Origin: Thermosporothrix hazakensis
GTDB taxonomy: Bacteria > Chloroflexota > Ktedonobacteria > Ktedonobacterales > Ktedonobacteraceae
Length of the DNA: 64,000 nucleotides
Assembly: GCF_003253565.1 (NCBI RefSeq)
Contig: NZ_QKUF01000009.1
Span: forward strand, 159,480-223,479
Reading direction: 5' to 3'
Shown here: positions 8,488 through 17,191 of the stretch, piece after piece
Layout: every line of letters starts with the position of its first letter
How positions within the stretch are numbered: position 1 is the first letter of the stretch
Made by a program: the position numbers and the translations under genes
The notes under the pieces: generated by a model
The model's input: only the letters and a program-made list of their open reading frames with translations
Database searches by the model: none
Told to the model about the DNA's origin: nothing

Positions 8488-9684
8488 GTGTTTTTTTCGC
8501 GTCGCCTGACGTCTTTTCGCGCATTTATGCGTGTGCCAGTGATTCGCTGGCTGGTTGTTTCGCACTTTTTCGCGAATCTCTTTTTCTATTCCACGACTAT
8601 CGTGCTGTTTCAGCAGCAGCGGGGCCTCAACTATACCGAGATTTTCTTGCTGGAAACAGTGCTCTCCGGTGCCATTCTGCTGGCGGAATTGCCGTCGAGT
8701 ATTCTTGCCGATCGTTTCGGCCATCGTTTTATGATTATCCTGGGCTATGCGCTTGCCCTGATCGATATGCCGCTTTTTCTCTTTGCACATCATTTCTGGA
8801 TGTTTGTGCTGGCTGATGCTATCAGCGGGTTGTCGCTGGCCTGCATTTCGGGTTGTGATAGCGCATTACTGTATAATGAGCTTCCGCCAGAGACACGAGA
8901 AAAAGATGGGAATACTGCTTTTGCGCTCTTACGTGGCGCAGGCAGTGCCGGTTTTTTTCTGGGCTTATTCGGCGGAAGTTTTTTCGGTGCGTACAGCCCA
9001 ACGCTCGCTGTTGCTGTAAGCATTATTCCCTCTGCGCTGGCTTTCGTGGCCTCTCTGGGCCTGCTTGGTTCCCGATCACGAGTCCCGAGAGAAACAAGTC
9101 TGCCTGCCTGGAGGATTGTGCGCGACACATGGCTACTTATCCGCTCACAGCCTGGGCTGGTGGCGCTTGGGATCTGGCAGGCGCTGGCCTTTGGATTGAT
9201 CAACGCGATCTTCTGGTATGATCAGCCTTACCTGTTGAGGGTGCATGTGCCAGTGTTCCTGTTTGGGCCAATCATGGCGGCGGCGGTGGGCCTACAAACG
9301 TTCTTCATTTCGCATACGGCGACGCTACAAAAGCGGCTCGGGACGCCCCTTCTTTTGCTGTTTTCCGGGGTCGTTTCGGGATGCTGTTATCTGGTGCTTG
9401 CACTGGTAACAGCGGCTCCTGCAACGATATTGGCGATAGCGGGAGTAGTGGCATTTTCGGCATGGCAGCAGCCAGTGATAGAGAACGAGCTGAACCGGCG
9501 CCTGGAAGATACCGGGAGAGCAACCGCGCTTTCGACTGTTTCCCTGATTGCTTCGGTAGCAGGAATGGCGCTGAATGCCGGTATCGGGCGGCTCGGTGAT
9601 CTTGGCATGGAGATCACGGGGCTGGCGCTCGGCCTGAGTCTGATTGTACTAGGCCTGATGATCCCGCTGCTGGTCAGACGGTAA
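8488..9684 (+). CDS. MFS transporter
   Basis: A 398-residue integral membrane protein with about twelve hydrophobic segments. The MFS loop 2-3 signature is visible as LADRFGHRFMIILGYALA near residue 75, after a first helix pair (VSHFFANLFFYST, VLFQQQRGLNYTEIF). The second half starts near LGIWQALAFGLINAIFW. It belongs to the drug/efflux-like MFS group, but nothing identifies the substrate. The GTG at 8488 is taken as start because AGGAGGAGG lies six to fourteen bases before it; the GTG 27 bases earlier has no such site. The gene is divergent from the GH3 gene, and its 3' end overlaps the end of the converging zinc-ribbon gene. Confidence 0.85.
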   Translation: MFFSRRLTSFRAFMRVPVIRWLVVSHFFANLFFYSTTIVLFQQQRGLNYTEIFLLETVLSGAILLAELPSSILADRFGHRFMIILGYALALIDMPLFLFAHHFWMFVLADAISGLSLACISGCDSALLYNELPPETREKDGNTAFALLRGAGSAGFFLGLFGGSFFGAYSPTLAVAVSIIPSALAFVASLGLLGSRSRVPRETSLPAWRIVRDTWLLIRSQPGLVALGIWQALAFGLINAIFWYDQPYLLRVHVPVFLFGPIMAAAVGLQTFFISHTATLQKRLGTPLLLLFSGVVSGCCYLVLALVTAAPATILAIAGVVAFSAWQQPVIENELNRRLEDTGRATALSTVSLIASVAGMALNAGIGRLGDLGMEITGLALGLSLIVLGLMIPLLVRR

Positions 9685-10020
9685 AGGCTGGCCAGCCCGT
9701 GCGGCTTCCAATGCGCCCTCAGGTACATAGAGGGCTTTCCAGGTGCTGTCCACACGTGTGAGGGTGAGGAAGCAGTATGGGCAACGAAATTCCTGTACTT
9801 CTGGCTCTACCTTCATTGTACGCTGACAATTGAGACACTGCACCCGCTCGACGGGATAGCGAAATTGTAGCAGGTGGAGAATGCCGCCGATCAGGATAAA
9901 AAGCGGGGCGATAATGACGCCGATCAGCGTGGCGGCGCAGATAAAGCCGATGGTGTAGAAGGCGATGGCGGCCTTGATCCACCGGGATCGTCGGGGCAGG
10001 CGCTCTTCGAGTCGTTTCAT
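9649..10020 (-). CDS. Small membrane protein with C-terminal zinc ribbon
   Basis: A 123-residue protein. Basic N-terminus (MKRLEERLPRRSRWIK), then a hydrophobic hairpin (AAIAFYTIGFICAATLIG and APLFILIGGILHLL), then a zinc ribbon with CLNC and CPYC about 18 residues apart. No catalytic motif is seen; such proteins may bind metal or nucleic acid at the membrane. The ATG at 10020 has GGGAGAAAG upstream; the earlier ATG lacks one. Its last 36 bases overlap the converging MFS gene, so the two transcripts are antisense to each other over their ends. Confidence 0.65.
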   Translation of the reverse strand: MKRLEERLPRRSRWIKAAIAFYTIGFICAATLIGVIIAPLFILIGGILHLLQFRYPVERVQCLNCQRTMKVEPEVQEFRCPYCFLTLTRVDSTWKALYVPEGALEAARAGQPLPSDQQRDHQA

Positions 10021-10170
10021 GCTGGTTTTGCTTTCTCCCTGGTGTGTTCTGCACTCTTTCTGTATTGTAACAAAGAAGCGAGCAGATGCAAGGTGGGCAA
10101 CACTCAACAAAAACGAGAATGGTATTGTTGAGCTGTTGCCCGTTGCGTTTCTAGAAAAAGTGCATTGCGA

Positions 10171-11880
10171 CTACGCCTGCTTTTCCAGCTCCTCGATTGC
10201 TTCAAGGAGAGAAGTCACGATTGACTGAAGCATTTCGGCGTCAAAGCGGAATTGAGCGCCTGCCGCCTCATACAGCTCCGGCAGCGGCTTCGTGGAGCCG
10301 AGCGCCAGGGCCGAGCGATAGCGTTGAATTGCGCTTTGCGGGTCCTTGCGGTAGTTCTGCCAGATCTGGATTGCGCCAATGGCCGCAAAGGCATACTCGA
10401 TATAGTAGAATGGCACGCAGTAGAAGTGGAGAACACGCTGCCAGTTCATCTTCAGGGCTGCTTCCAGGTCGCTCCAATCGATGTCGGGGAGATAGCGCTG
10501 TGTCAGCTCGGCCCATTTCTGCCCGCATGCCTCCGGGTCGGTTGCCAGCTCGGGATTCTCATACAGCCAGTGCTGGAAGGCGTCGCCGCGTACAACCATC
10601 GGGATCAGGTTAATGAGCATGGATTCGAGGGTTTTGATTTGCAGGCGTGCGCCCTCTTGCGGCGTGCAGAGCCCGGCTTCTGCAAGGTGCATCGGTCCGA
10701 TGATCTCCATGCTGGTTGAGGCGACTTCAGCGAACTCCATCGGCAGGAAGTCTTCTTTGCGCTGATGCACATAGGGAAGATGCGCCATTTCAAAGGTATG
10801 GAATGCGTGACCGGCTTCATGGCAGATGAGGTTTCCTACGTCATGCAACGAGAAAGCGCGTCCGAAGATGAAAGGACGTTTTTTCACTTCAAGTGGGAGA
10901 TTGTAACCGCCTCCTGCTTTTGCCGGTCGATCATCAATATCAAAAAGATGCTCGTCAATCATAATATTGAAATAGTGCTGAAGCTGCGGGTCGACCTTCC
11001 CAAAAGCGGCGGCACATTGTGGCAGGATCGCGTACACATCCTCGTAGGGCGTCTCGCCCTTGCTCTGCGGCTGAACGTCTGTATCCCAGGGACGCAGCGT
11101 CTCTATGCCGAGAAGCTGGCGGCGTTTCTCCCAGATGCGGCTCGCTGCTGGTACGATGATTTGTGCAACTGATTCATGAAAGGCTTTGCTATCCTCTGGT
11201 GTATAGTCAAAGCGGAACAACTGTTGCCAGCGATATTCGCGATAATTGCTAAAACCGGCATTTTGCGCGATCTGCTGACGAACACGAAAGATCTTTGACC
11301 AGAGAGCGTCCAGTTGCTCGCGGTCCTCCATCACGCGCTCTGCGATCAGGCGCCAGGCCTGTTCACGCCGTTCGCGATCTTTGCCCTGAAGCACAATGGC
11401 GAGGGAATCGGGCGTGACCTGCTTCCCTTCCCATTCGACGAGTCGTGCGCCACCGATGCGCTGGTACGCAATAGACAGCTCGCGCTCCTCATTCAGGAGT
11501 GGCTGGTTTTCCTCGCGATACAGCTCGGTCTCGGTGCGAAGTTTGCGCAGAGGCAGCTCAAAGCCCTCTGGCTCAAGCCCGCTATCGAGCAGCTTTTGAT
11601 TGATCTGTTGCTCAACCGCCTGGATATGTGTATACACATCTTGCTCGAAGCGCTGCTTACGTTCAAAAAGTGATGTATCTTCGGTATTGCGTGTGCAGTC
11701 GATTTCGTGGCGCGTCAATGTTTCGTTGGTCAGTTCGCCGAGGTGTGACCACTGTCGCAGCCAGGGTTCAACGGTCTCTTGTGAGAGGGGAGCATCCAGT
11801 AATTCGCGGTACCAGGGCTCTATATCTGCCCAGTGCAGCTTTTCAAACTCCTCACTTGTGGCGGGAAGCGTGCTATACAT
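10171..11880 (-). CDS. M3-family oligoendopeptidase (PepF-like)
   Basis: A cytoplasmic zinc metallopeptidase of 569 residues that would degrade short peptides. The zinc-binding HExxH is seen as ICHEAGHAFHTFEM near residue 353, followed about 25 residues on by FAEVASTSMEIIG, which carries the third ligand Glu. The long helical N-terminus (RKQRFEQDVYTHIQAVEQQ) and FNIMIDEHLFDIDDRPAKAG just before the active site match the oligoendopeptidase F group. Length is normal for this group. AAAGGGC precedes the ATG. Single gene; the next gene on the same strand is more than 400 bases upstream. Confidence 0.9.
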   Translation of the reverse strand: MYSTLPATSEEFEKLHWADIEPWYRELLDAPLSQETVEPWLRQWSHLGELTNETLTRHEIDCTRNTEDTSLFERKQRFEQDVYTHIQAVEQQINQKLLDSGLEPEGFELPLRKLRTETELYREENQPLLNEERELSIAYQRIGGARLVEWEGKQVTPDSLAIVLQGKDRERREQAWRLIAERVMEDREQLDALWSKIFRVRQQIAQNAGFSNYREYRWQQLFRFDYTPEDSKAFHESVAQIIVPAASRIWEKRRQLLGIETLRPWDTDVQPQSKGETPYEDVYAILPQCAAAFGKVDPQLQHYFNIMIDEHLFDIDDRPAKAGGGYNLPLEVKKRPFIFGRAFSLHDVGNLICHEAGHAFHTFEMAHLPYVHQRKEDFLPMEFAEVASTSMEIIGPMHLAEAGLCTPQEGARLQIKTLESMLINLIPMVVRGDAFQHWLYENPELATDPEACGQKWAELTQRYLPDIDWSDLEAALKMNWQRVLHFYCVPFYYIEYAFAAIGAIQIWQNYRKDPQSAIQRYRSALALGSTKPLPELYEAAGAQFRFDAEMLQSIVTSLLEAIEELEKQA

Positions 11881-12294
11881 ACAAATGCCCTTTCTGCAAA
11901 ACTATCGGGGAGTTTCTAGCGATCATATGTTCAGGTGTCAGCACAGGAATAATCGAGAATCCTCACAGGTGTCCGAATCCGATGCGCTTCTATATGCAGT
12001 AGAAGAACCCCTTGTTGTACGCTTTATTCGCCCTCATCTTCTCAGACTTCGATGGTTTTGTCAAGTAAGAAAATGCTATAGAGTGAATATAGGATAGAAC
12101 ATGCAGAGAGTGTGAGTCGGGTTGAAGAGCGTGAAGAGGTTTTAGCGCCAGGGCTTTGCGGGGTGAGCAAGCATCTTTCTTGCCGTTTCGTGGAAATGCT
12201 CCCGACCCTGGTGGGGAAGCCCACCGAGGCCGTTCTGCATCGTTCCGGTGCGGTCATTTGTCATTGTTTCTGCGTAGCTATTCTTGCGTACCTG
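11881..12294. other. Intergenic region with hairpins
   Basis: No gene is supported. It lies between two minus-strand genes and contains short hairpins: GGTGGG-GAAG-CCCACC at 12210-12225 and GCAAG/CTTGC a little to the left. A TTGACA occurs on the minus strand at 12059-12064 and may be the -35 of the peptidase promoter, but no good -10 stands 17 bases on. No known RNA family was recognised. Confidence 0.3.
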
Positions 12295-12666
12295 TTATTT
12301 CGCGGTACTCAATTCAATCTGGTACCCGTCCGGATCTTTGAGATAGATAGAGTCGTAAGAGGGATATGAGACGATATTGAACGGAACACGCTTGCTTTGC
12401 AGGTGCTCCTTTGCCCGCTCGAAGTCGGTTCGCAAGAGGCGCATAGCAATGTGGCCGTAAAATGGCATAACCTTGTTGCGGGCCGAAGGCGGAAAAAGCA
12501 CAATAGAGGCGCTGCCAGAGGTCACCCTGATCGATTGTTGCTTTTCTCCGCTCAACGAGCATGCCTGACATGGATGCATGCCAAGTACAGAGGAGTACCA
12601 TTCTACTGAATACTGTACGTTCTGTACAATAAGGCCGATATGGTCAAGAGCTTCGATTTGAAACAT
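12295..12666 (-). CDS. VOC/glyoxalase-family protein
   Basis: A 123-residue vicinal-oxygen-chelate protein. The paired beta-alpha-beta halves are visible: ALDHIGLIVQNVQYSVEWYS with the first metal-ligand His, SIRVTSGSASIVLFPPSA, then GHIAMRLLRTDFERAKEHLQ, and the closing SIYLKDPDGYQIELS with the last ligand Glu. This is the pattern of a single VOC module that dimerises to form the metal site. The family includes glyoxalase I, dioxygenases and antibiotic-binding proteins, and the substrate is unknown. The ATG at 12666 is chosen because the VOC fold begins three residues later; the upstream extension is unlike the family. Confidence 0.8.
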   Translation of the reverse strand: MFQIEALDHIGLIVQNVQYSVEWYSSVLGMHPCQACSLSGEKQQSIRVTSGSASIVLFPPSARNKVMPFYGHIAMRLLRTDFERAKEHLQSKRVPFNIVSYPSYDSIYLKDPDGYQIELSTAK

Positions 12667-12865
12667 TGCTTCACCGTTTCCTGTTCGGTTATCCGTTACC
12701 TGCTGTATTTCTGGAAGATCTGTTTTCTTCACGTTACAGGATAGCATATGGATGAGAGAAATAGTATGCCCTTTCAGGCAGGAGCTTCCTGAACTTCGGG
12801 ACAGGTGTGTGCCGTTTTGCGCATGGATGTTCTTTATGAGGGCTGAAGCAGAAGTCTCTCAGTAG

Positions 12866-12871
12866 TATAAT
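12866..12871 (+). promoter_or_regulatory. Possible -10 box of Nudix gene
   Basis: A perfect TATAAT lies 36 bases before the Nudix start. No clear -35 is seen at the usual distance. Confidence 0.35.
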
Positions 12872-12906
12872 AGGATGAGATCTTTTCTAGAAACGGAGAA
12901 TGTAGA

Positions 12907-13308
12907 ATGACATCTTTTATTGATAAGCTGGCGTGGGTCTATCTGGTCGATCGGCAGGTGCTTTGTGCTCGTTCGCGGGGTAAGGATACCTATTATCTTC
13001 CTGGAGGCAAGCGTGAGGGCGCTGAGACGGATCAGGAAGCGCTGTCACGTGAGGTTCGGGAAGAGCTAGGTATTGAGCTGATACCGGAAACCATTACCTA
13101 TTTCGGGCAATTTTCGGCTCAGGCTCACGGGAAGGCAGAGGGAACAGTGGTGCAGATGACGTGCTATACCGGGCAATTCCGGGGAGAGATTCAGGCATTG
13201 GCCGAGGTTGAAGAGGTTGCCTGGTTGCAGTATAAGGATAAAACGAAGGTCTCGCAGGTGACGCAGCAGATCTTTGAGCATCTCAAAGAGCAGGGGCTGC
13301 TTGCCTGA
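12907..13308 (+). CDS. Nudix hydrolase
   Basis: A 133-residue pyrophosphohydrolase. The Nudix box is complete: it begins at the Gly pair of LPGGKREGAETDQEAL and ends SREVREELGIEL, fitting Gx5Ex7REUxEExGU. The N-terminal strand LAWVYLVDRQVLCARSRG is typical of MutT-like single-domain members. Substrates in the family are nucleoside diphosphates linked to another group; here none can be named. GGAG stands ahead of the ATG. It converges with a small zinc-ribbon gene, and a GC-rich hairpin lies between. Confidence 0.85.
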   Translation: MTSFIDKLAWVYLVDRQVLCARSRGKDTYYLPGGKREGAETDQEALSREVREELGIELIPETITYFGQFSAQAHGKAEGTVVQMTCYTGQFRGEIQALAEVEEVAWLQYKDKTKVSQVTQQIFEHLKEQGLLA

Positions 13309-13318
13309 GTGGGCTCGA

Positions 13319-13342
13319 CGGGCCGCCGTATCTGACGGCCCG
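13319..13342. terminator. Hairpin between convergent genes
   Basis: A 7-bp GC stem, CGGGCCG with CGGCCCG, and a 10-base loop between two converging stops. It has no T-run on either side, so terminator activity is uncertain. Confidence 0.35.
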
Positions 13343-13353
13343 CCTCCGCATGG

Positions 13354-13551
13354 TCATGCCTCATCGGCTGGTTTTCCGGGCACATGGACCCATGACCACT
13401 GCTCGCGTTCTTGATGTTTGGCATCTCCGGAAGCACAGACATAGCCTTCACCGTTCCAGTGCCAGGCCTGTTGTCCGCAGATAAAACAGGGGCGCTCGGG
13501 TGGCCCATATGGAGCGTTGCCCTGGGGCGGTGTTCCGGTTTCGTTCTCCAT
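13354..13551 (-). CDS. Small zinc-ribbon-like protein
   Basis: A 65-residue protein rich in Trp and Gly. A CFICGQQAWHW knuckle followed by GEGYVCASGDAKH gives up to three Cys plus His for metal binding. The Pro-rich start (TPPQGNAPYGPPERP) is probably disordered. The ATG has a strong GAGGGGTG ribosome site seven bases upstream, the main reason to accept so short a gene. No family could be assigned. It stands alone and converges with the Nudix gene. Confidence 0.55.
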   Translation of the reverse strand: MENETGTPPQGNAPYGPPERPCFICGQQAWHWNGEGYVCASGDAKHQEREQWSWVHVPGKPADEA

Positions 13552-13924
13552 ACTCTATCACCCCTCTCAGTTGTTTGCTTCTTTTACTGTAGCATGTTCT
13601 CAAGCAAGCGGCAAGCGTTGTGTCGAAAAAGCGGTGTGGCTGGCGAAGTAGGAAAAAAGGGGAGTTCAGGGCGAAATATTTGTACATTTGTACCTTTTTC
13701 CTTTATACTCTTAGAAAGAGGATAAGTGAGAGATACAGGTAGTTTTTCGACGCTGCTTGTATGTGCTCTTTTATCAGCAGTTCTGTTTTGCGCCGATTTT
13801 TGACGCAGAATTTTGCGTAACAGCAAATAGGGTATTGACAGAACATGAATCAGTATGCGAAAATAGCTATCGAAGTAACTGCAGCGTACTCGGAATGTTG
13901 ATAAGCTGGTAGCAGGGTCGACAG
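13552..13924. other. Intergenic region with promoter
   Basis: No gene is supported. It holds the promoter at 13680-13709 with its GTACA dyad, and further on a lone TTGACA at 13835-13840 with no matching -10. Confidence 0.4.
13680..13709 (+). promoter_or_regulatory. Promoter with dyad, upstream of replication-like genes
   Basis: TTGTAC and TATACT are 18 bases apart. A dyad GTACA-TT-TGTAC (13682-13693) overlaps the -35 and the spacer, a good place for a repressor. The nearest substantial gene starts about 530 bases downstream, with one possible small frame between. Confidence 0.4.
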
Positions 13925-14089
13925 ATGGAAGAACAGGTACCGATCAGCAAAGCGCTGCTCTGTTGGGTCTCTGTCGGGTGGATAGGGCTGTTGATATCCT
14001 TCAGACATATTCTCCCACAAAAGCCAGCCTGGATGCTCTCTCTAGCTGTCAAAAAGAAAGAGGCCGCCGCTGTCTGGCTGACCTCTTGA
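13925..14089 (+). CDS. Possible 54-residue membrane peptide
   Basis: A short frame starting MEEQVPISKALLCWVSVG with one hydrophobic segment (about residues 10-26) and a basic middle (VKKKEAAAV). It lies downstream of the GTACA-dyad promoter. The ribosome site is weak (AGCAGGG about nine bases upstream), and nothing in the sequence is recognisable. It may be chance. Confidence 0.2.
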   Translation: MEEQVPISKALLCWVSVGWIGLLISFRHILPQKPAWMLSLAVKKKEAAAVWLTS

Positions 14090-14240
14090 ACGGGGACGTA
14101 GCAAACAAAATTGTTCTTCGTCGTGCAGGGCGTTTCCCTGCGCGACGTCGAAGCATCTGGAACGTTCGCTTTATCATAGCACGGGACGTACTCCAACTCA
14201 AGAAACATGTATACATACGTCAATATGGGGGATGAGGTAC

Positions 14241-15437
14241 ATGGGAAGAACTAGCGTATTGGTACATCGACCTGACCGCTTTTTTATCAAGCTGCACTCC
14301 GATCTCCTGGAGCTCTGCGAGGGCGATCACTGCGAGGCGCTGATCCTCGGGGTACTGGAAGAATGGACGAACTCCAAGCTCGACAGCGGTAAGGTTCCGT
14401 ATATCTACATGTCATATCCGCAGTGGCAGGCCTCGCTTTACTTCCTCTATGGGCGCTCGACCATCATGCAGGCGTTGCGGCGGCTGGAAGCGCGTGGCCT
14501 GATTCGGAAACGCCCCTATCGCCTGTATGGGAAAGATACCTATCAGTACTGGCTGCACGTGGAGCTGATAAACGCCCGCTTGCAGGAACTCCCCGCTCGG
14601 GAACCTGTGCCTGTTCCCTCGTTGGAAAATGGATGCGTCCCAAAACAAACCCGTCTAAAAATAAACGCCTTCGGCTCTGATGACGTTCAAAATCAGACGG
14701 GTGACCCGTTTAAAATTGGACTCAACATAGAATCCGGAACACAGAATTCATATTCCACACAATGCGAGAGAGAGGTGCCCTGTCAAAAACAGGCTGTGCC
14801 TCCGGTCTCCGCTGCCATGCGCGCTCGCGCTGCTGTGTTTGAGCGATCAGAAGAGGTGACGCGAACGGCACCAATCGCTGTGAGCGCGCAAACAAGCTGT
14901 AAGCAAGAGGAGATATTGGTTGCAAGCAGGCTGTCGGCATCACAGGCGCGCTTGAAGCGAGAAGCTGCCCAATCTCTCCCGGCAAAGCAAGAGCGCAAGC
15001 TTGCACCGGCTGTAGAGGCTATTCTAGGCGCCTGGGATCAGATTCATGCCAAGCGTATGCCGCGTGTGCCCGAAAACATCCAGGCTGCTACCGAACTGGC
15101 ACGCATTGAGGCCAGTGCGGAGGATGTGCGTGCTATTCGTGATCGCTTGCTTGCTCAGCAGGATGGCTGGTGGCGTGCACGTGGGGTGAGGTTGAAGGAT
15201 GTGTTGCATCACTATGACCTTGCAGCCCTCGGCCCGCTTCAGCAGCCCGTCCAGGCCAGGCCGGAAGCCGTACACTATATCACACTCAGTGATGCTGAAA
15301 GGGAGGAACATAAGTTGCAGAAGAAGTTACAGGATCAGCAGCGTAGAGAAGCGTTGAAAATAGATCGAGAGGCATTTGCAAAGCTGCCTCTTCAGGAACA
15401 ACTGGCATTCTTGCGAGAGAAAGGCTTTCTATCGTGA
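14241..15437 (+). CDS. Winged-helix replication-initiator/DnaD-like protein
   Basis: A 398-residue protein of unassigned family. The N-terminal 100 residues look like the winged helix of replication initiators: SYPQWQASLYFLYGRSTIMQ, then ALRRLEARGLIRKRPYRLYG, where the recognition helix and wing would sit. A long variable middle follows, then a helical C-terminal part (AILGAWDQIHAKRMPRVPEN, DGWWRARGVRLKDVLHHY) like the C-terminal domain of DnaD or phage replication proteins. An ATG lies three codons earlier; the one at 14241 is better spaced from GATGAGG. Its stop overlaps the GTG just before the downstream ATPase, so the two are co-transcribed. It probably recruits the helicase loader to DNA. 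Confidence 0.6.
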   Translation: MGRTSVLVHRPDRFFIKLHSDLLELCEGDHCEALILGVLEEWTNSKLDSGKVPYIYMSYPQWQASLYFLYGRSTIMQALRRLEARGLIRKRPYRLYGKDTYQYWLHVELINARLQELPAREPVPVPSLENGCVPKQTRLKINAFGSDDVQNQTGDPFKIGLNIESGTQNSYSTQCEREVPCQKQAVPPVSAAMRARAAVFERSEEVTRTAPIAVSAQTSCKQEEILVASRLSASQARLKREAAQSLPAKQERKLAPAVEAILGAWDQIHAKRMPRVPENIQAATELARIEASAEDVRAIRDRLLAQQDGWWRARGVRLKDVLHHYDLAALGPLQQPVQARPEAVHYITLSDAEREEHKLQKKLQDQQRREALKIDREAFAKLPLQEQLAFLREKGFLS

Positions 15438-15451
15438 CAGGAGGAAATGGG

Positions 15452-16315
15452 ATGCACGGAGACAATTCCTATTTGTGGAGGCAACAGTCTGAATTTCGCC
15501 CGCTGTTTCAGGCGAGCGACGTGGAGGCGATCATCCCGAGCGGACGGAGAAGCATCGAGCCGCCTGAAGAGCTGTTTTGGACCTGTCCCGTTTGTGGACC
15601 GATGCCGCCCAAGTGCGTTCCCGGACAACATTACTGGATTCGGACGACATGTGAGTGTGAGAAGCGTGCCAATCGGGCAAGGCAGGAAGCGGAGAAACGG
15701 CAAAAGAAGTGCGAAGAGATGCGCAAGCGAACGTTCGCGGGCTGGCTTGGCAGGCAGTGGGACGACGCGAAAGCTATCGAGTTTCTCTCTTCGCGCACGT
15801 TTGCCAATTTTGACATGACTCGAGAATTGGAGGCCTATGGCAAGGCCCTTGCCTTTGCCAATGAGCCCAAAGGGAATTTGCTGCTGTATGGCCCCAGTGG
15901 CACCGGCAAGACTCATCTGGCGGCGGCCATTTGCAACAAGCTGCGAGAGCAGGAAGGGCAGCGCGAGCCCATCGCCAGCCTGTTTGCTTCGGCGGTGAGC
16001 TTTCTGAGAACCTATCGCGACACCCGCCGGATGCTTGATCAGACCCAACACATTCGCTTGATGCAGCAGGCGATCCATACGGCGGTCTTGGTGCTCGATG
16101 ATGTGGACAAGGGCGAGCGCACCGCTGAACGCCAGGAAATCTACTGGATGATTATGGATGAACGCTCGAAGGCCGGCCGGCCAACGGTGATCAGCGTAAA
16201 TGAACGGGATGAGTTGGTCCACTATATCGGGAGTGCCGCCTTATCTCGCTTCTCACGCGGGCTTGTCTCGGTTCAGATGCGCTCGGACGATTATCGCTTG
16301 CTGGAGGAGGTGTGA
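15452..16315 (+). CDS. DnaC/IstB-like AAA+ ATPase (helicase loader)
   Basis: A 287-residue AAA+ protein. A Cys motif near the N-terminus (CPVCGPMPPKC, then CECEK) may bind zinc; a basic coil follows. Walker A is LLLYGPSGTGKTHLAAAICN near residue 150, Walker B is AVLVLDDVDKGE, and SAALSRFSRGLVSVQM carries the sensor and arginine-finger region. The family loads replicative helicase (DnaC, DnaI) or assists transposases (IstB). With a winged-helix replication-like partner directly upstream and no transposase, the loader role is preferred. The ATG at 15452 is chosen over the GTG that overlaps the upstream stop because AGGAGG lies eight bases before it. Confidence 0.75.
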   Translation: MHGDNSYLWRQQSEFRPLFQASDVEAIIPSGRRSIEPPEELFWTCPVCGPMPPKCVPGQHYWIRTTCECEKRANRARQEAEKRQKKCEEMRKRTFAGWLGRQWDDAKAIEFLSSRTFANFDMTRELEAYGKALAFANEPKGNLLLYGPSGTGKTHLAAAICNKLREQEGQREPIASLFASAVSFLRTYRDTRRMLDQTQHIRLMQQAIHTAVLVLDDVDKGERTAERQEIYWMIMDERSKAGRPTVISVNERDELVHYIGSAALSRFSRGLVSVQMRSDDYRLLEEV

Positions 16316-16344
16316 GGGGCAAACCTCCACTGAGGATGTGCCCC
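16316..16344. terminator. Hairpin between convergent genes
   Basis: GGGGCA with TGCCCC, and an inner CCTC/GAGG stem, fill most of the space between the loader ATPase and the deacetylase stops. It has no T-run. Confidence 0.35.
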
Positions 16345-16351
16345 TGCGTGT

Positions 16352-17191
16352 CTATTCCGAATCCTTCAGCAGTTGTGGGACCGTGACCAGCTTGTATCCC
16401 TGCTTCTGAAGCGTCTCAATGAGCCGGGGAAGCGCCGCGATCGTCTGGGAGCGATTGCCGCCGCCATCGTGCATCAGGATGATAGAGCCATTGCCCACTT
16501 CGCGCATGGCTGTATCGTAGATGGAGTTGGGGCCGGGGAGTTTCCAGTCTTCGGTGTCCACATCCCAGAGGATCACCTGCTCACCGAGCTTGCCTGCTTC
16601 CTTGAGTACCTGCTTGTTGTAGTTACCATAGGGCGGGCGCATCAGTGGCGGATAGACCCCGATCGTCTTGTAGATGAGTTCGGCTGTGTTTCTCATCTCA
16701 TCGTGGATCTGCTTTTGAGAAAGGGTCTGTAAATTTGGATGTGACCATGTATGGCTCGCAACCACGTGGCCGGCCTGATATTCTTTTTTGATCAGATCGG
16801 GGTTCGCCTGGATGTTCTCGCCCAGCGCGAAGAAGGTCGCTTTGACATGATACTGCTGGAGTATCGCAAGCACCTGCTCGGTGTTTGCGGGATGCGGGCC
16901 ATCGTCGAAGGTCAGCGCTACTTCCTTGAGCTGCCGATTGCCATTCGTGATGGCCTGGGTCACAGTAATGGGCTCGATTGTCGGAGTGGGTGAAGGCGTC
17001 GGTGAAGGCGTCGGTGAAGGCGTTGGCGTGACGGCAACGGTTGGTGTGGCTGTTGCTCGCTGCTGTGCTGTGGCCTGTTCCTGATAGGCGATGAGAAGCC
17101 AGACGCCAGCACCTAGAAGACAGAGTACCATCAGAGGCAGGACAATTCGGAGGAAGAGTGATGGTCTGGGATTCCGTCCCTGATTTGACAT
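16352..17191 (-). CDS. Membrane-anchored polysaccharide deacetylase (NodB domain)
   Basis: A cell-surface carbohydrate esterase family 4 enzyme, likely removing acetyl groups from peptidoglycan, chitin or a similar glycan. An uncleaved signal anchor (IVLPLMVLCLLGAGVWLLIA) is followed by a Thr/Pro/Ser linker of repeats and a NodB domain from about residue 95. All five CE4 motifs are visible: TFDDGPHP, SHTWSHPN with the metal His pair, RPPYGNYN, DVDTEDW, and ILMHDGGG. Length is 280 residues from the ATG at 17191, which has GAAAGG nine bases upstream; the open frame further up codes for an unlikely extension. The gene stands alone. Confidence 0.9.
   Translation of the reverse strand: MSNQGRNPRPSLFLRIVLPLMVLCLLGAGVWLLIAYQEQATAQQRATATPTVAVTPTPSPTPSPTPSPTPTIEPITVTQAITNGNRQLKEVALTFDDGPHPANTEQVLAILQQYHVKATFFALGENIQANPDLIKKEYQAGHVVASHTWSHPNLQTLSQKQIHDEMRNTAELIYKTIGVYPPLMRPPYGNYNKQVLKEAGKLGEQVILWDVDTEDWKLPGPNSIYDTAMREVGNGSIILMHDGGGNRSQTIAALPRLIETLQKQGYKLVTVPQLLKDSE
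16989..17024. repeat. 12-bp tandem repeat in deacetylase linker
   Basis: Three copies of GGTGAAGGCGTC (last base varied) encode a Pro-Ser-Pro-Thr linker. It is in frame and part of the protein. Confidence 0.8.

Noticed and set aside
12066..12294. Structured RNA (SRP, 6S or riboswitch) suggested by several hairpins
   Set aside because: Conserved cores of these RNAs are absent; hairpins of this size occur by chance in GC-rich DNA.
13867..14223. Minus-strand frame of 118 codons upstream of the replication-like genes
   Set aside because: No ribosome site and a Cys-rich, unlikely composition; it overlaps the leader of plus-strand genes.
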